Below are positions 6,220 to 12,312 of a stretch of DNA of 12,312 nucleotides, one piece after another. Source of the stretch: JBBIKU01 sp037445245. GTDB taxonomy: Bacteria > Chloroflexota > Anaerolineae > Anaerolineales > Anaerolineaceae. A program made the translations under genes and the position numbers. Below the pieces are notes generated by a model. It had not been told where the DNA came from and searched no databases. It saw only the letters and a list, made by a program, of their open reading frames with translations. The stretch lies in NCBI GenBank assembly GCA_037445245.1, contig JBBIKU010000071.1, positions 1 through 12,312 on the forward strand. Reading direction: 5' to 3'. Positions within the stretch are counted from its first letter, which is position 1. Every line of letters starts with the position of its first letter.

Positions 6220-7259
6220 GCCCACGACTCCTTCATTTCCTTGATCTGTTTGGTGAATTCAGGGATGATTTCGAATAGGTCGCCGGTGATGCCGATGTGA
6301 GAGAGCTCGAAAATGGGCGCATGGGGGTCTTTGTTAATGGCGATGATAAAGTCGGAGTTCAGGATGCCGACTTTGTGTTGCAAGGCGCCCGAAATACCGG
6401 CTGCGACATAGAGCTTGGGGCGCACGGTCTTACCGGTCTGCCCAACCTGGTGTCCGTAGTTGATCCAGCCGGCATCGACGCAGGGGCGGGTGGTGCCGAC
6501 CACGCCGCCGAGCTCGGATGCCAGTTTCTCGAGCAGTTCAAAGCCATCCGGGCTGCCCAGACCGCGCCCACCGGAGATGATCACATCGGCGTATTCGATG
6601 TTGACATCTTGAACCCGATCGCGGATGACCTCAAGCAGCTCGACCTTGTCCATCTTGTCATCATTGGACAGTTGCTCGCGAATGATTTCAGCCGTGCGGG
6701 TGGGGTCGCGTTGCGGCATTGGAAAGACACGCGGGCGGACGCTTGCCATCTGCGGCGTGGTCTTATGACAAACGATGGTCGCCATCACGTTGCCGCCGAA
6801 AGCGGGACGGGTTGCCAGGAGCAGTTTCTTGGGGCTGTTGCGGGCAAAGCCCATCTCAAGCTGGGTGCAGTCGGCGGTGAGTCCGGTGCCCAGCGAGGTT
6901 GCCACTGCGCCTGCCAGATCGCGCCCCAGGGTGGTGGCGCCGATCAGAAAAACTTCGGGCTTGTACTTGTTCACCAATGCGGTGATGCCCTTGTAATAGG
7001 GTCGATTGCGGTAATGCTTGAGGCGGGCGTCGTCGATAAGGTATATCCGCTCGGCGCCATATTCTATGGCAGTGTGGGCGATCGGTTCAACGTTTTCGCC
7101 GAGTAACACGCCTTCCACCACAACCTTATCGCCGCTGGCTTGGAGTTCATCCTCAATTTCGGATGCCAGCTTGTGGGCAACCCCCAGCAATTCCCATGAG
7201 ACCGGGCTGGGTTTTCCTTCTTCCTGTTCAATAAACACCCAGAAACGGCGTTCTGCCAT
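6216..7259 (-). CDS. etfA: electron transfer flavoprotein alpha subunit (EtfA/FixB)
   Basis: This subunit pairs with EtfB and carries the FAD that shuttles electrons to FixC. The C-terminal FAD domain is clear: GGRGLG at residues 230-235, GQTGKTVRPKLYVAAGISG at 273-291, and AINKDPHAPIF at 307-317. The N-terminal half begins FWVFIEQEEGKPSPVSWELLG and contains GATTLGRDLAGAVA and TGLTADCTQLE, all normal for EtfA. The length of 347 residues is slightly above the usual 310-330. Its ribosome binding site GGAGG lies inside the last codons of etfB, and the TAATG junction overlaps by one base, so the two subunits are probably translated together in equal amounts. Confidence 0.95.
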   Translation of the reverse strand: MAERRFWVFIEQEEGKPSPVSWELLGVAHKLASEIEDELQASGDKVVVEGVLLGENVEPIAHTAIEYGAERIYLIDDARLKHYRNRPYYKGITALVNKYKPEVFLIGATTLGRDLAGAVATSLGTGLTADCTQLEMGFARNSPKKLLLATRPAFGGNVMATIVCHKTTPQMASVRPRVFPMPQRDPTRTAEIIREQLSNDDKMDKVELLEVIRDRVQDVNIEYADVIISGGRGLGSPDGFELLEKLASELGGVVGTTRPCVDAGWINYGHQVGQTGKTVRPKLYVAAGISGALQHKVGILNSDFIIAINKDPHAPIFELSHIGITGDLFEIIPEFTKQIKEMKESWA

Positions 7260-8095
7260 TACGCACCTCCAAAAATCGAACTGATAATCCCGGCAGCTTT
7301 TGCCTTATCGAGGGCGTATTTCACCGCGGCTTCCACACCCATTTCATCGGCGTGGATCACTTCACCCGGTTCGGTGGGCTCGGGCGTCCCGGTTTTATAT
7401 ACCCAGGTCGGTGAGCCTTTCATACCGACCAGTTCGCGCTTGAAGGGCACCGGACCTTCGAAAGTCCACACCGCCGGTTCATAACGCAGCGAGCGCACCA
7501 GATCGGGCAGTGAGGCGTAGGGGATTTTAGCGATGGAATTCTCGCAGGTGACAACGGCGGGAAGGGGTGCCTTGAGCACTTCGATCCAGCGCTCGGTTTT
7601 GCGTTCGACGATGATGTGTTTCCGGTCGAGATTGATCTCGCGGATGTTCACGGCGTAGGTGATGATCGGTAAATCCAGTCGGCAGGCAACTCCGGGACCT
7701 ACCTGGGCAGTGTCGCCATCGATTGCCTGTTTGCCGAAGAAAACAAGATCAACCGGGTGCTTGTGGTGGATGGCTTTGATGGCTTCGGCAAGCACATACG
7801 AGGTGGCAAGCGTATCGGCGCCGGCAAATTCACGGGCAGATAACAAGATTCCCTCGTCAGCGCCGAGTTCGATACATTCCCTGATTGAGGCGACGAATGA
7901 CAGCGGTCCCATCGAAAGGACGGTAACCTTTCCGCCCAGTTTTCGTTTCCACTCCACCGCCGCAGCCAGGGCGTGTGCGTCATAGGGATTCAGGATTGCC
8001 GGAACGCCTGCCCGAATCAGGTTTCCCGTCTCGGGGTCGATTCGGATGTTGGTGGTATCCGGCACTTGTTTCACTGCAACTACTGCATGGAACAA
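7259..8095 (-). CDS. etfB: electron transfer flavoprotein beta subunit (EtfB/FixA), TTG start
   Basis: This is the first gene of the operon. The start reads AVVAVKQVPDT, as in EtfB. The segment GADTLATSYVLAEAI is at residues 92-106, and the flavin-binding stretch GKQAIDGDTAQVGPG is at 121-135. That stretch and the FixC/FixX partners match the bifurcating ETF type, in which an FAD in EtfB takes electrons from NADH. Whether this one bifurcates is inferred. The start codon is TTG at 8095: GGAGG lies eight bases upstream on the minus strand, and the nearby ATG is out of frame. The length of 278 residues is normal. No confident promoter is visible in the 130 bases upstream, apart from weak TTGATA- and TTGTAC-like hexamers. 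Confidence 0.94.
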   Translation of the reverse strand: MFHAVVAVKQVPDTTNIRIDPETGNLIRAGVPAILNPYDAHALAAAVEWKRKLGGKVTVLSMGPLSFVASIRECIELGADEGILLSAREFAGADTLATSYVLAEAIKAIHHKHPVDLVFFGKQAIDGDTAQVGPGVACRLDLPIITYAVNIREINLDRKHIIVERKTERWIEVLKAPLPAVVTCENSIAKIPYASLPDLVRSLRYEPAVWTFEGPVPFKRELVGMKGSPTWVYKTGTPEPTEPGEVIHADEMGVEAAVKYALDKAKAAGIISSIFGGA

Positions 8096-8231
8096 ACCAC
8101 ACCTCCAAATGTAGAAATGGATAAGATTAAAAAATCCTTCACTCGTGCAGCATATGCACTGCTGCGGGTGCTGTGAAAATCGAATGGTGTTGCCGACTTA
8201 TCAAGACATTCGGTCATTGCGGTACAAGCAA

Positions 8232-8269
8232 GCTGATCATAGCTTCCCGCCCGGGAAGCTATGATCAGC
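8232..8269. terminator. perfect 18-base-arm palindrome, likely terminator of the GNAT-like gene
   Basis: GCTGATCATAGCTTCCCG is followed by CC and then its exact reverse complement. The hairpin starts 53 bases after the GNAT-like stop, in the direction of that gene, and precedes the etf operon. On the minus strand it is followed by TTGCTTGT, a poor T tract, so termination may be partial or the palindrome may have another role. Confidence 0.6.
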
Positions 8270-8321
8270 CGTTGTTTCAGAGAGGGACGTTTTTCAATTT
8301 ATAGACAGCATGGGATGCGGC

Positions 8322-9047
8322 TTAGACGACGACTTCTTCCGGCATCCTGAAATTGGCGTTGGCTTTCTTCACTTCAGCGGGGACATCAAAGACCAGATCT
8401 GCTCCGATCATCTGGCGGGCGAAATCTTTGACGGCGGTGTCCCAGTATTTCTTGGTGACGTAGTAAATGCGTGCACCACCCAATTCGTGCTGGTATTCGG
8501 GCCAGGGGTAACTGGGTTGTGCCATTTCCAGACCCGCCATGCGCCAGCCGTTGTAACTCTCGAAGGTCGACCACCACTCATTGCAACCGAGAATTTCGAG
8601 GGCGTAGTAGGTCTTGGCGTAGTACATTGCCCATCCGATGCGACCACGACGGGCTAACGCCATGGTGTGCAGGCTGATGGCAATGTCTTCATTCATGACG
8701 CGCCCGTTGGCAAAGCCGACCATTTCACCGTCGATCAAACCAACCAGTGTGAAGGGGTCCTTGAGGCGTTTGCGGATCCATCCCAGGATCTCGGCATAGA
8801 CGCGTACGCCGACAATGTCGTAGAAGTCACGGTCGACATCCAAATATTTTTTCATGTACTCCAGCATCAATGGGGCTTCTTCTTCTTTTGCCGAACGGAT
8901 GTAAAGGATGCGCCCGTCCTTGAGGGTGATCGTCGCCTCGGGCCAGGGCTTTAAATCCATCGGCGGTGCTTGCAGCAAGGGTTCGATCTCACGAACGTCA
9001 ATTGTCATCGATTCCTGACTTACATTGGTTGGCAGTTCAAGCTTCAT
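8322..9047 (-). CDS. GNAT-like acyltransferase, substrate unknown
   Basis: The 241-residue soluble protein reads as a GNAT-fold domain after an N-terminal extension of about 40 residues. Strand-like TITLKDGRILYIRSAKEEEA is followed by helices, then the central strands FTLVGLIDGEMVGFANGRV. A degenerate acetyl-CoA loop follows (ARRGRIGWAMYYAKTYY). The terminal part ESYNGWRMAGLEMAQPSYPW, then GGARIYYVTKKYW, fits the N-W-R/G-F end of such folds. The loop departs from the usual Q/R-x-x-G-x-G/A, so activity is uncertain. AAGGAG lies nine bases before the ATG. It is unusually rich in Tyr and Trp. It is transcribed divergently from fdrA with a shared palindrome in both promoters, so it probably works in the same pathway. 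I do not know its substrate. Confidence 0.65.
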   Translation of the reverse strand: MKLELPTNVSQESMTIDVREIEPLLQAPPMDLKPWPEATITLKDGRILYIRSAKEEEAPLMLEYMKKYLDVDRDFYDIVGVRVYAEILGWIRKRLKDPFTLVGLIDGEMVGFANGRVMNEDIAISLHTMALARRGRIGWAMYYAKTYYALEILGCNEWWSTFESYNGWRMAGLEMAQPSYPWPEYQHELGGARIYYVTKKYWDTAVKDFARQMIGADLVFDVPAEVKKANANFRMPEEVVV

Positions 9048-9162
9048 GATTTTTCTCTCCTTGTTCTATGATTTTACAGTTTCGCCTGCAACATGGATTT
9101 CTAAATTCATGTCTTGAGAATCATGGCTGCTATCTATGTGGCCAAAAAACTGCGTATGTTTT

Positions 9163-9191
9163 AGTTTATAAATGTCAGACATCAATTGCAA
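9163..9191 (-). promoter_or_regulatory. candidate promoter of the GNAT-like gene
   Basis: On the minus strand TTGCAA (9191-9186) and TAAACT (9168-9163) are spaced by 17 bases; TATAAA at 9170-9165 is an alternative -10 at 15 bases. Both are moderate matches. The palindrome ATGTCAGACAT lies inside the spacer. The leader to the start codon would be about 110 bases. Confidence 0.45.
9172..9182. promoter_or_regulatory. operator candidate, copy 1 of ATGTCAGACAT
   Basis: An 11-base palindrome (five-base arms around a central A) lies between the -35 and -10 hexamers of the candidate leftward promoter. It is identical to the core of the copy at 9395-9409. The GTC-N-GAC core resembles sites of FadR-subfamily GntR regulators, but no regulator gene is in the window. 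Confidence 0.55.
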
Positions 9192-9229
9192 GTGATGAAA
9201 TTCAGCAGGTATGTGGCATTTTATCACTT
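9190..9229. repeat. inverted repeat in the divergent region
   Basis: AAGTGATGAAA (9190-9200) and TTTTATCACTT (9219-9229) are complementary at ten of eleven positions around an 18-base centre. The repeat lies just upstream of the leftward -35 box and could be a further protein-binding site. No function can be assigned. Confidence 0.4.
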
Positions 9230-9351
9230 ATCTGTATATTTCGGCGCTCTTGAACCAGGATAAAATCCATCAAAATATGCAGAAATTATGCATTTTTTGT
9301 TCCTCCAATATTAACAGAACATTGGTCATGTGTTGGGGGTAACAAATATTA

Positions 9352-9380
9352 TTGACATCAAAATTTTGAGTTGCTATAAT
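9352..9380 (+). promoter_or_regulatory. consensus sigma-70 promoter of the fdrA unit
   Basis: TTGACA (9352-9357) and TATAAT (9375-9380) are both perfect matches with the ideal 17-base spacing in an AT-rich setting. Transcription would start near 9387, giving fdrA a leader of about 385 bases. A promoter this strong usually needs a repressor, and the palindrome directly downstream fits that. Confidence 0.8.
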
Positions 9381-9394
9381 GAGTTTGTGCTGCG

Positions 9395-9409
9395 ATATGT
9401 CAGACATAT
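9395..9409. promoter_or_regulatory. operator candidate, copy 2: ATATGTC-A-GACATAT
   Basis: A perfect 15-base palindrome with seven-base arms lies about +8 to +22 relative to the predicted start of the fdrA transcript, a repressor-like position. Its inner 11 bases repeat the site in the leftward promoter exactly. Confidence 0.6.
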
Positions 9410-9439
9410 GTTTGAATTATTGGCAGTGCAATTTTTTGG

Positions 9440-9455
9440 GAGCCCTATCTGGCTC
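9440..9455 (+). other. leader hairpin GAGCC/GGCTC
   Basis: GAGCC (9440-9444) and GGCTC (9451-9455) pair around a six-base loop within the fdrA leader. It is short and may be chance. The rest of the stretch 9456-9620 holds no convincing gene or known riboswitch. Confidence 0.3.
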
Positions 9456-9624
9456 GAACCAATCTGTGAACCTGGAAAGCCAACACAGCATATCATGCCC
9501 ATGTGAAAAGCAAAAGGAAAAAGCTCTTCTTTTTTCTTCCCCATCATGCCATGTTCACCCCCCACTTATTTCTTCGCTGGTGAGATGAGCTGTCATCTAC
9601 TGCACTTGACCTGTGCGTCCGTTT

Positions 9625-9648
9625 TGCGTTTTCGCCTGGCGAAACGCA
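9625..9648 (+). other. leader hairpin TGCGTTTTCGC/GCGAAACGCA
   Basis: TGCGTTTTCGC pairs with GCGAAACGCA over a three-base CTG loop with one bulged T. It lies in the middle of the predicted fdrA leader and has no T tract, so it is a folded RNA element rather than a terminator. Confidence 0.45.
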
Positions 9649-9716
9649 TTGCAGCGTACAGAATGCCACACCCGTCAGCGTTAACACATAATCGGCGGCG
9701 CTATCTAAGTCCAAGC

Positions 9717-9747
9717 CCGGCCTAATGGGATTTTCCCATTGCGCCGG
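9717..9747 (+). promoter_or_regulatory. hairpin directly upstream of the fdrA ribosome binding site
   Basis: Inner arms AATGGGA (9724-9730) and TCCCATT (9734-9740) close over TTT. Outer arms CCGGC (9717-9721) and GCCGG (9743-9747) extend the stem across a two-by-two internal loop. The structure ends 14 bases before GGAGG (9762-9766) and is followed by TGAAATTTT. It could affect translation initiation or act as a weak attenuator. Confidence 0.5.
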
Positions 9748-9771
9748 TGAAATTTTAAGCTGGAGGTTGCA

Positions 9772-11496
9772 ATGACAGTCAGCAAGTCACAAATACGATC
9801 TGGTGCGTATTTCGATTCAGCATTCTTGATGCAGTTACAACGTTCCCTGTCCGATTTGCCTGGCGTAGAAGACGCCGGCGTGATTATGGGAACAGACACC
9901 AACAAAGAATTGCTTGCCCGCATCGACCTGCTGCCGGCAGAAGCAAAAGCTGCCAAACCGGATGATATGGTGGTTGTGATTCGTGGCGATAGCGAGAAAT
10001 CGGTTGATAACGCCCTGGCGCAGGTGGATGATCTGCTGACCCGTCGCCGCTCGGCGATGGAGTCGAAAGCGTTGCCCAAAAGCCTTGAGTCGGCGGCGGA
10101 ACTTCTGCCGGACGCCAACTGGGTGCTGATCTCGGTCGCCGGACGCTATGCCGGTGGTGTGGCGCGAGATGCTTTGCGCATGGACAAACATGTTTTTCTC
10201 TTCAGCGATAACGTGCCGCTCGAAGAGGAAATTGAGTTGAAGAAGATCGCTGCCGAGAAAGGGTTGCTGGTCATGGGTCCAGACTGCGGTACAGCAAACG
10301 TTCTCGGGGTTGGGTTGGGCTTTGCCAACAAGGTGCGCCTTGGACTGATCGGGGTGGTGGCAGCCGCCGGAACTGGTTTGCAGCAGGTGACCTCGCGCAT
10401 TCACCAGTTGGGCGGGGGCGTGACCTTTGGGATCGGCACCGGTGGGCGTGATCTCTCCGCCAAAGTGGGCGCCGCCACCTTCAAACAGGGGATTGATGTT
10501 CTCAGCCGCGATGCGGATACCAAGGTTATTGTGTTGGTCTCGAAGCCACCGGAACCCAGCGTGGCTGATGAGGTATTAGAGGTGGCGCGTAGAGCCGGTA
10601 AGCCGGTAGTGGTCAACTTCATTGGGCGCTCGGCTTCCACCTGGAAGATGGATAACATTCATTTTGCGGTCAGCCTGGACGATGCGGCGCGCCTGGCAGT
10701 TGAACTGGCTCAGAAGGGCGCCGAAGCCAGCGCCGAGCCTGATTTGAAGCTGGAGCGGTTTGCCAAAGGTCAACGCTACCTACGAGGGTTGTTCTCCGGC
10801 GGTACGTTGGCGTACGAAGCGCAATACATCCTGCAAGGTTATTTGCCGAAGGTGTGGGCAAATGCCCCCCTCAACAAGGAAAATAAACTGGCGGATTCGC
10901 TGGTCAGCAAGGAACACACCATTGTCGACCTGGGCGAGGATGAATTTACCGTGGGTCGTCTGCACCCGATGATGGACAACGAACTGCGCATTGACCGCCT
11001 GTATGAAGAGGCGAAGGACAAAGAGGTGGCGGTGATCATGTTGGATGTGGTTCTGGGATACGGTTCGCACCCCGACCCGGCGAGCGAACTAGCACCGGCG
11101 ATCGCCAAAGCCAAACAGCTTGCGGAGAAGGACGGACGCTACCTGGAAGTGGTGGCGGTGGTCACCGGTACGGATGAAGATCCACAGGGCATGACCAGAC
11201 AGATTGCCCAGTTGAAGGCTGCCGGAGCATGGGTGGAAACCAGTAACGAGATGATGGTGCGTTACGCCGGCAAACTGATGCGGACATTGAACAGCGGCGA
11301 TGAGAAAGCGATTGCGGTGGGCACGCCGATTGATCTAGCGCCGATAAAGAAGCCGGTTGCGGGCATTAATGTCGGACTGGAATCGTTTGCCGAAAATTTG
11401 GTGGCTCAGGGCGCCAAAGCCGTTCACGTGGATTGGAAACCCCCTGCCGGTGGCAACGAAAAGCTCGCTGCCATTCTGGCACGGATGAAACAATAA
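9772..11496 (+). CDS. fdrA: FdrA family protein (AllF-like, succinyl-CoA synthetase fold)
   Basis: The 574-residue protein matches the FdrA family, which shares its fold with succinyl-CoA synthetase. Seen in order: LPGVEDAGVIMGTDTNKELL (residues 29-48), VLISVAGRYA, GPDCGTA (169-175, where the ligase has GPNCPG), AAGTGLQQV (198-206), GIGTGGRDL (220-228), a second Rossmann-like half, and a C-terminal domain with IVDLGEDEFTVGRLHPMMD and VVLGYGSHPDPASELAPAI. In E. coli, FdrA (AllF) with YlbE and YlbF (AllG, AllH) forms the oxamate carbamoyltransferase of allantoin breakdown; FdrA proteins are often mislabelled as acyl-CoA synthetases. The same reaction here is an inference. GGAGG lies five bases before the ATG. 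The next gene, a DUF1116 protein, follows after 66 bases and is its usual partner. Confidence 0.9.
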   Translation: MTVSKSQIRSGAYFDSAFLMQLQRSLSDLPGVEDAGVIMGTDTNKELLARIDLLPAEAKAAKPDDMVVVIRGDSEKSVDNALAQVDDLLTRRRSAMESKALPKSLESAAELLPDANWVLISVAGRYAGGVARDALRMDKHVFLFSDNVPLEEEIELKKIAAEKGLLVMGPDCGTANVLGVGLGFANKVRLGLIGVVAAAGTGLQQVTSRIHQLGGGVTFGIGTGGRDLSAKVGAATFKQGIDVLSRDADTKVIVLVSKPPEPSVADEVLEVARRAGKPVVVNFIGRSASTWKMDNIHFAVSLDDAARLAVELAQKGAEASAEPDLKLERFAKGQRYLRGLFSGGTLAYEAQYILQGYLPKVWANAPLNKENKLADSLVSKEHTIVDLGEDEFTVGRLHPMMDNELRIDRLYEEAKDKEVAVIMLDVVLGYGSHPDPASELAPAIAKAKQLAEKDGRYLEVVAVVTGTDEDPQGMTRQIAQLKAAGAWVETSNEMMVRYAGKLMRTLNSGDEKAIAVGTPIDLAPIKKPVAGINVGLESFAENLVAQGAKAVHVDWKPPAGGNEKLAAILARMKQ

Positions 11497-11509
11497 ACCA
11501 TAATTCCCT

Positions 11510-11538
11510 CCCGGGATTGGCGCACAGCTAATCCCGGG
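11510..11538 (+). other. intercistronic hairpin between fdrA and DUF1116 gene
   Basis: CCCGGGATT (11510-11518) and AATCCCGGG (11530-11538) pair perfectly around an 11-base loop. TCTATTTTGG follows, a weak T stretch. The hairpin may set the ratio of the two proteins through partial termination, or protect the upstream mRNA from decay. Confidence 0.6.
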
Positions 11539-11562
11539 GTCTCATCTATTTTGGAGGATAAA

Positions 11563-12312
11563 ATGATCGATATCGAAAAAGCCAATCAACAGACCGTTGA
11601 CAAATTCATGGAAGCCCAGCCGAGTGTGGTTGGTGTGGCGAAAGCCATCGATGTCATTCCCGGCATGAAGGAAAACCTGTTCCTGCATGCCGGACCCCCG
11701 GTTACCTGGGAGCGGATGTCGGGTCCCGTGAAGGGTGCGATTTTGGGAGCGCTCATCTTCGAAGGGAAAGCCAAGGACGAGAAAGAAGCGCAGCAATTAG
11801 TTGATTCGGGGAAGTATGAGTTTGAACCCTGTCATCATCACAGCTCGGTCGGACCGATGGCGGGCGTGATTTCTCCATCGATGATGGTTTACATCGTCGA
11901 AAACAAAGTGCACGGAATTAAAGCCTACTCCGGGCTGAACGAAGGGCGCGGCAAGGTGTTGCGTATGGGCGCCTACAGCTCTGAAGTGATCGAACGCATG
12001 AAATGGATGAACGACGTTCTGGGTCCGATCCTGGACAAGGCGCTCAAAGTCATGGAGGGCATCGACCTGCGCGCCCTGTTGGGCAAGGCGCTGCACATGG
12101 CGGATGACGGTCACAATCGGCTAGATGCTGCCTCGCTCTATTTCACCGCCCAGCTAGCCGCCACCATCGCCGAGGTTGCCCCCGATTCGAAGACGGCAGC
12201 TAGGGTGATCCGCTTCTTGGCGGATAACGCTTTGAGCGTGCTCAACCCGGTCATGGCAGGCTGCAAGACGATGACCGAGGCGGGGCACAACATTGAAGGC
12301 AGCACTATCGTT
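11563..12312 (+). CDS. DUF1116 protein (AllG/YlbE-like), 3' end outside window
   Basis: The frame opens at ATG 11563 after GGAGG (five-base spacing) and runs without a stop for 250 codons to the window edge. DUF1116 members are about 420-480 residues, so roughly the first half is seen. Family-like segments include VVGVAKAIDVIPGMKENLFL, LHAGPPVTWERMSGP, FEPCHHHSSVGPMAGVISPS (three successive His after Cys), GLNEGRGKVLRMGAYSSEVI, and GKALHMADDGHNRLDA. In E. coli the homologous AllG is a subunit of oxamate carbamoyltransferase with FdrA. A third subunit (YlbF/AllH, DUF2877) and a carbamate kinase would be expected just downstream if this is the same system. Co-transcription with fdrA is likely, with the hairpin between them as a possible control point. 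Confidence 0.9.
   Translation, partial: MIDIEKANQQTVDKFMEAQPSVVGVAKAIDVIPGMKENLFLHAGPPVTWERMSGPVKGAILGALIFEGKAKDEKEAQQLVDSGKYEFEPCHHHSSVGPMAGVISPSMMVYIVENKVHGIKAYSGLNEGRGKVLRMGAYSSEVIERMKWMNDVLGPILDKALKVMEGIDLRALLGKALHMADDGHNRLDAASLYFTAQLAATIAEVAPDSKTAARVIRFLADNALSVLNPVMAGCKTMTEAGHNIEGSTIV

Noticed and set aside
6297..7106. A 269-codon plus-strand frame opposite etfA
   Set aside because: It is exactly antisense to conserved EtfA codons. Long antisense frames are common at this GC content.
9276..9294. Direct repeat TATGCA (ATATGCAG...TTATGCAT)
   Set aside because: It is short and in AT-rich DNA, with no relation to a promoter element that I can defend.
9379..9588. A 69-codon frame in the fdrA leader and an opposing 63-codon frame
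   Set aside because: The start codon overlaps the -10 box of the promoter, so it cannot be on that transcript. Composition is Cys/Ser-rich and unlike neighbours, and there is no ribosome binding site.
1..12312. CRISPR array, insertion sequence or origin
   Set aside because: No regularly spaced repeats, transposase or terminal inverted repeats, or DnaA-box clusters were seen.

Overview
The window looks like a chromosomal segment of a GC-rich anaerobic bacterium. Protein style (FixABCX-type electron-transfer flavoproteins, an FdrA/DUF1116 pair, a HemW-like radical SAM enzyme) and the use of a TTG start suggest Chloroflexota, possibly Anaerolineae. That assignment is an inference from recalled family resemblance, not a computed placement.

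Layout. (1) Bases 1-1660 hold the C-terminal half of a RadC-type JAMM protein (+), meeting tail to tail a decayed dipeptide/oligopeptide ABC permease locus (-). In that locus a DppC-like gene carries an in-frame TGA near its 3' end and a DppB-like gene survives only as an N-terminal fragment. (2) Bases 1660-2850 are mostly non-coding and contain a tRNA gene with a CAT anticodon behind a near-consensus promoter, followed by a truncated, AT-rich CpaF/TadA ATPase remnant. (3) Bases 2850-4520 hold a 42-residue single-pass membrane protein, a strong intrinsic terminator, and a HemW-like radical SAM gene that begins 14 bases after that terminator. (4) Bases 4532-8095 (-) are a compact four-gene operon, etfB-etfA-fixC-fixX, with overlapping or abutting genes. 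It encodes a predicted electron-bifurcating EtfABCX (FixABCX) complex. (5) Bases 8232-12312 hold a GNAT-like gene (-) divergent from fdrA and a DUF1116 gene (+), the latter running off the window end.

The most interesting part is the roughly 720-base divergent region between the GNAT-like gene and fdrA. It holds a textbook sigma-70 promoter for fdrA (TTGACA, 17 bases, TATAAT) and a weaker opposing promoter for the GNAT-like gene. An identical 11-base palindrome, ATGTCAGACAT, occurs at both. One copy lies in the spacer of the leftward promoter and the other just downstream of the rightward -10 box. This suggests one repressor-type regulator controls both units. The fdrA transcript would have a leader of about 385 bases with several hairpins, one just upstream of the ribosome binding site.

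How the genes may work together. EtfB/EtfA/FixC/FixX should form one membrane-associated complex that splits electrons from NADH between quinone and ferredoxin or flavodoxin. FdrA and the DUF1116 protein are homologous in type to E. coli AllF and AllG, subunits of the oxamate carbamoyltransferase of allantoin catabolism. The right-hand unit is therefore a candidate carbamoyl-transfer catabolic module, with the GNAT-like protein as a co-regulated partner of unknown role.
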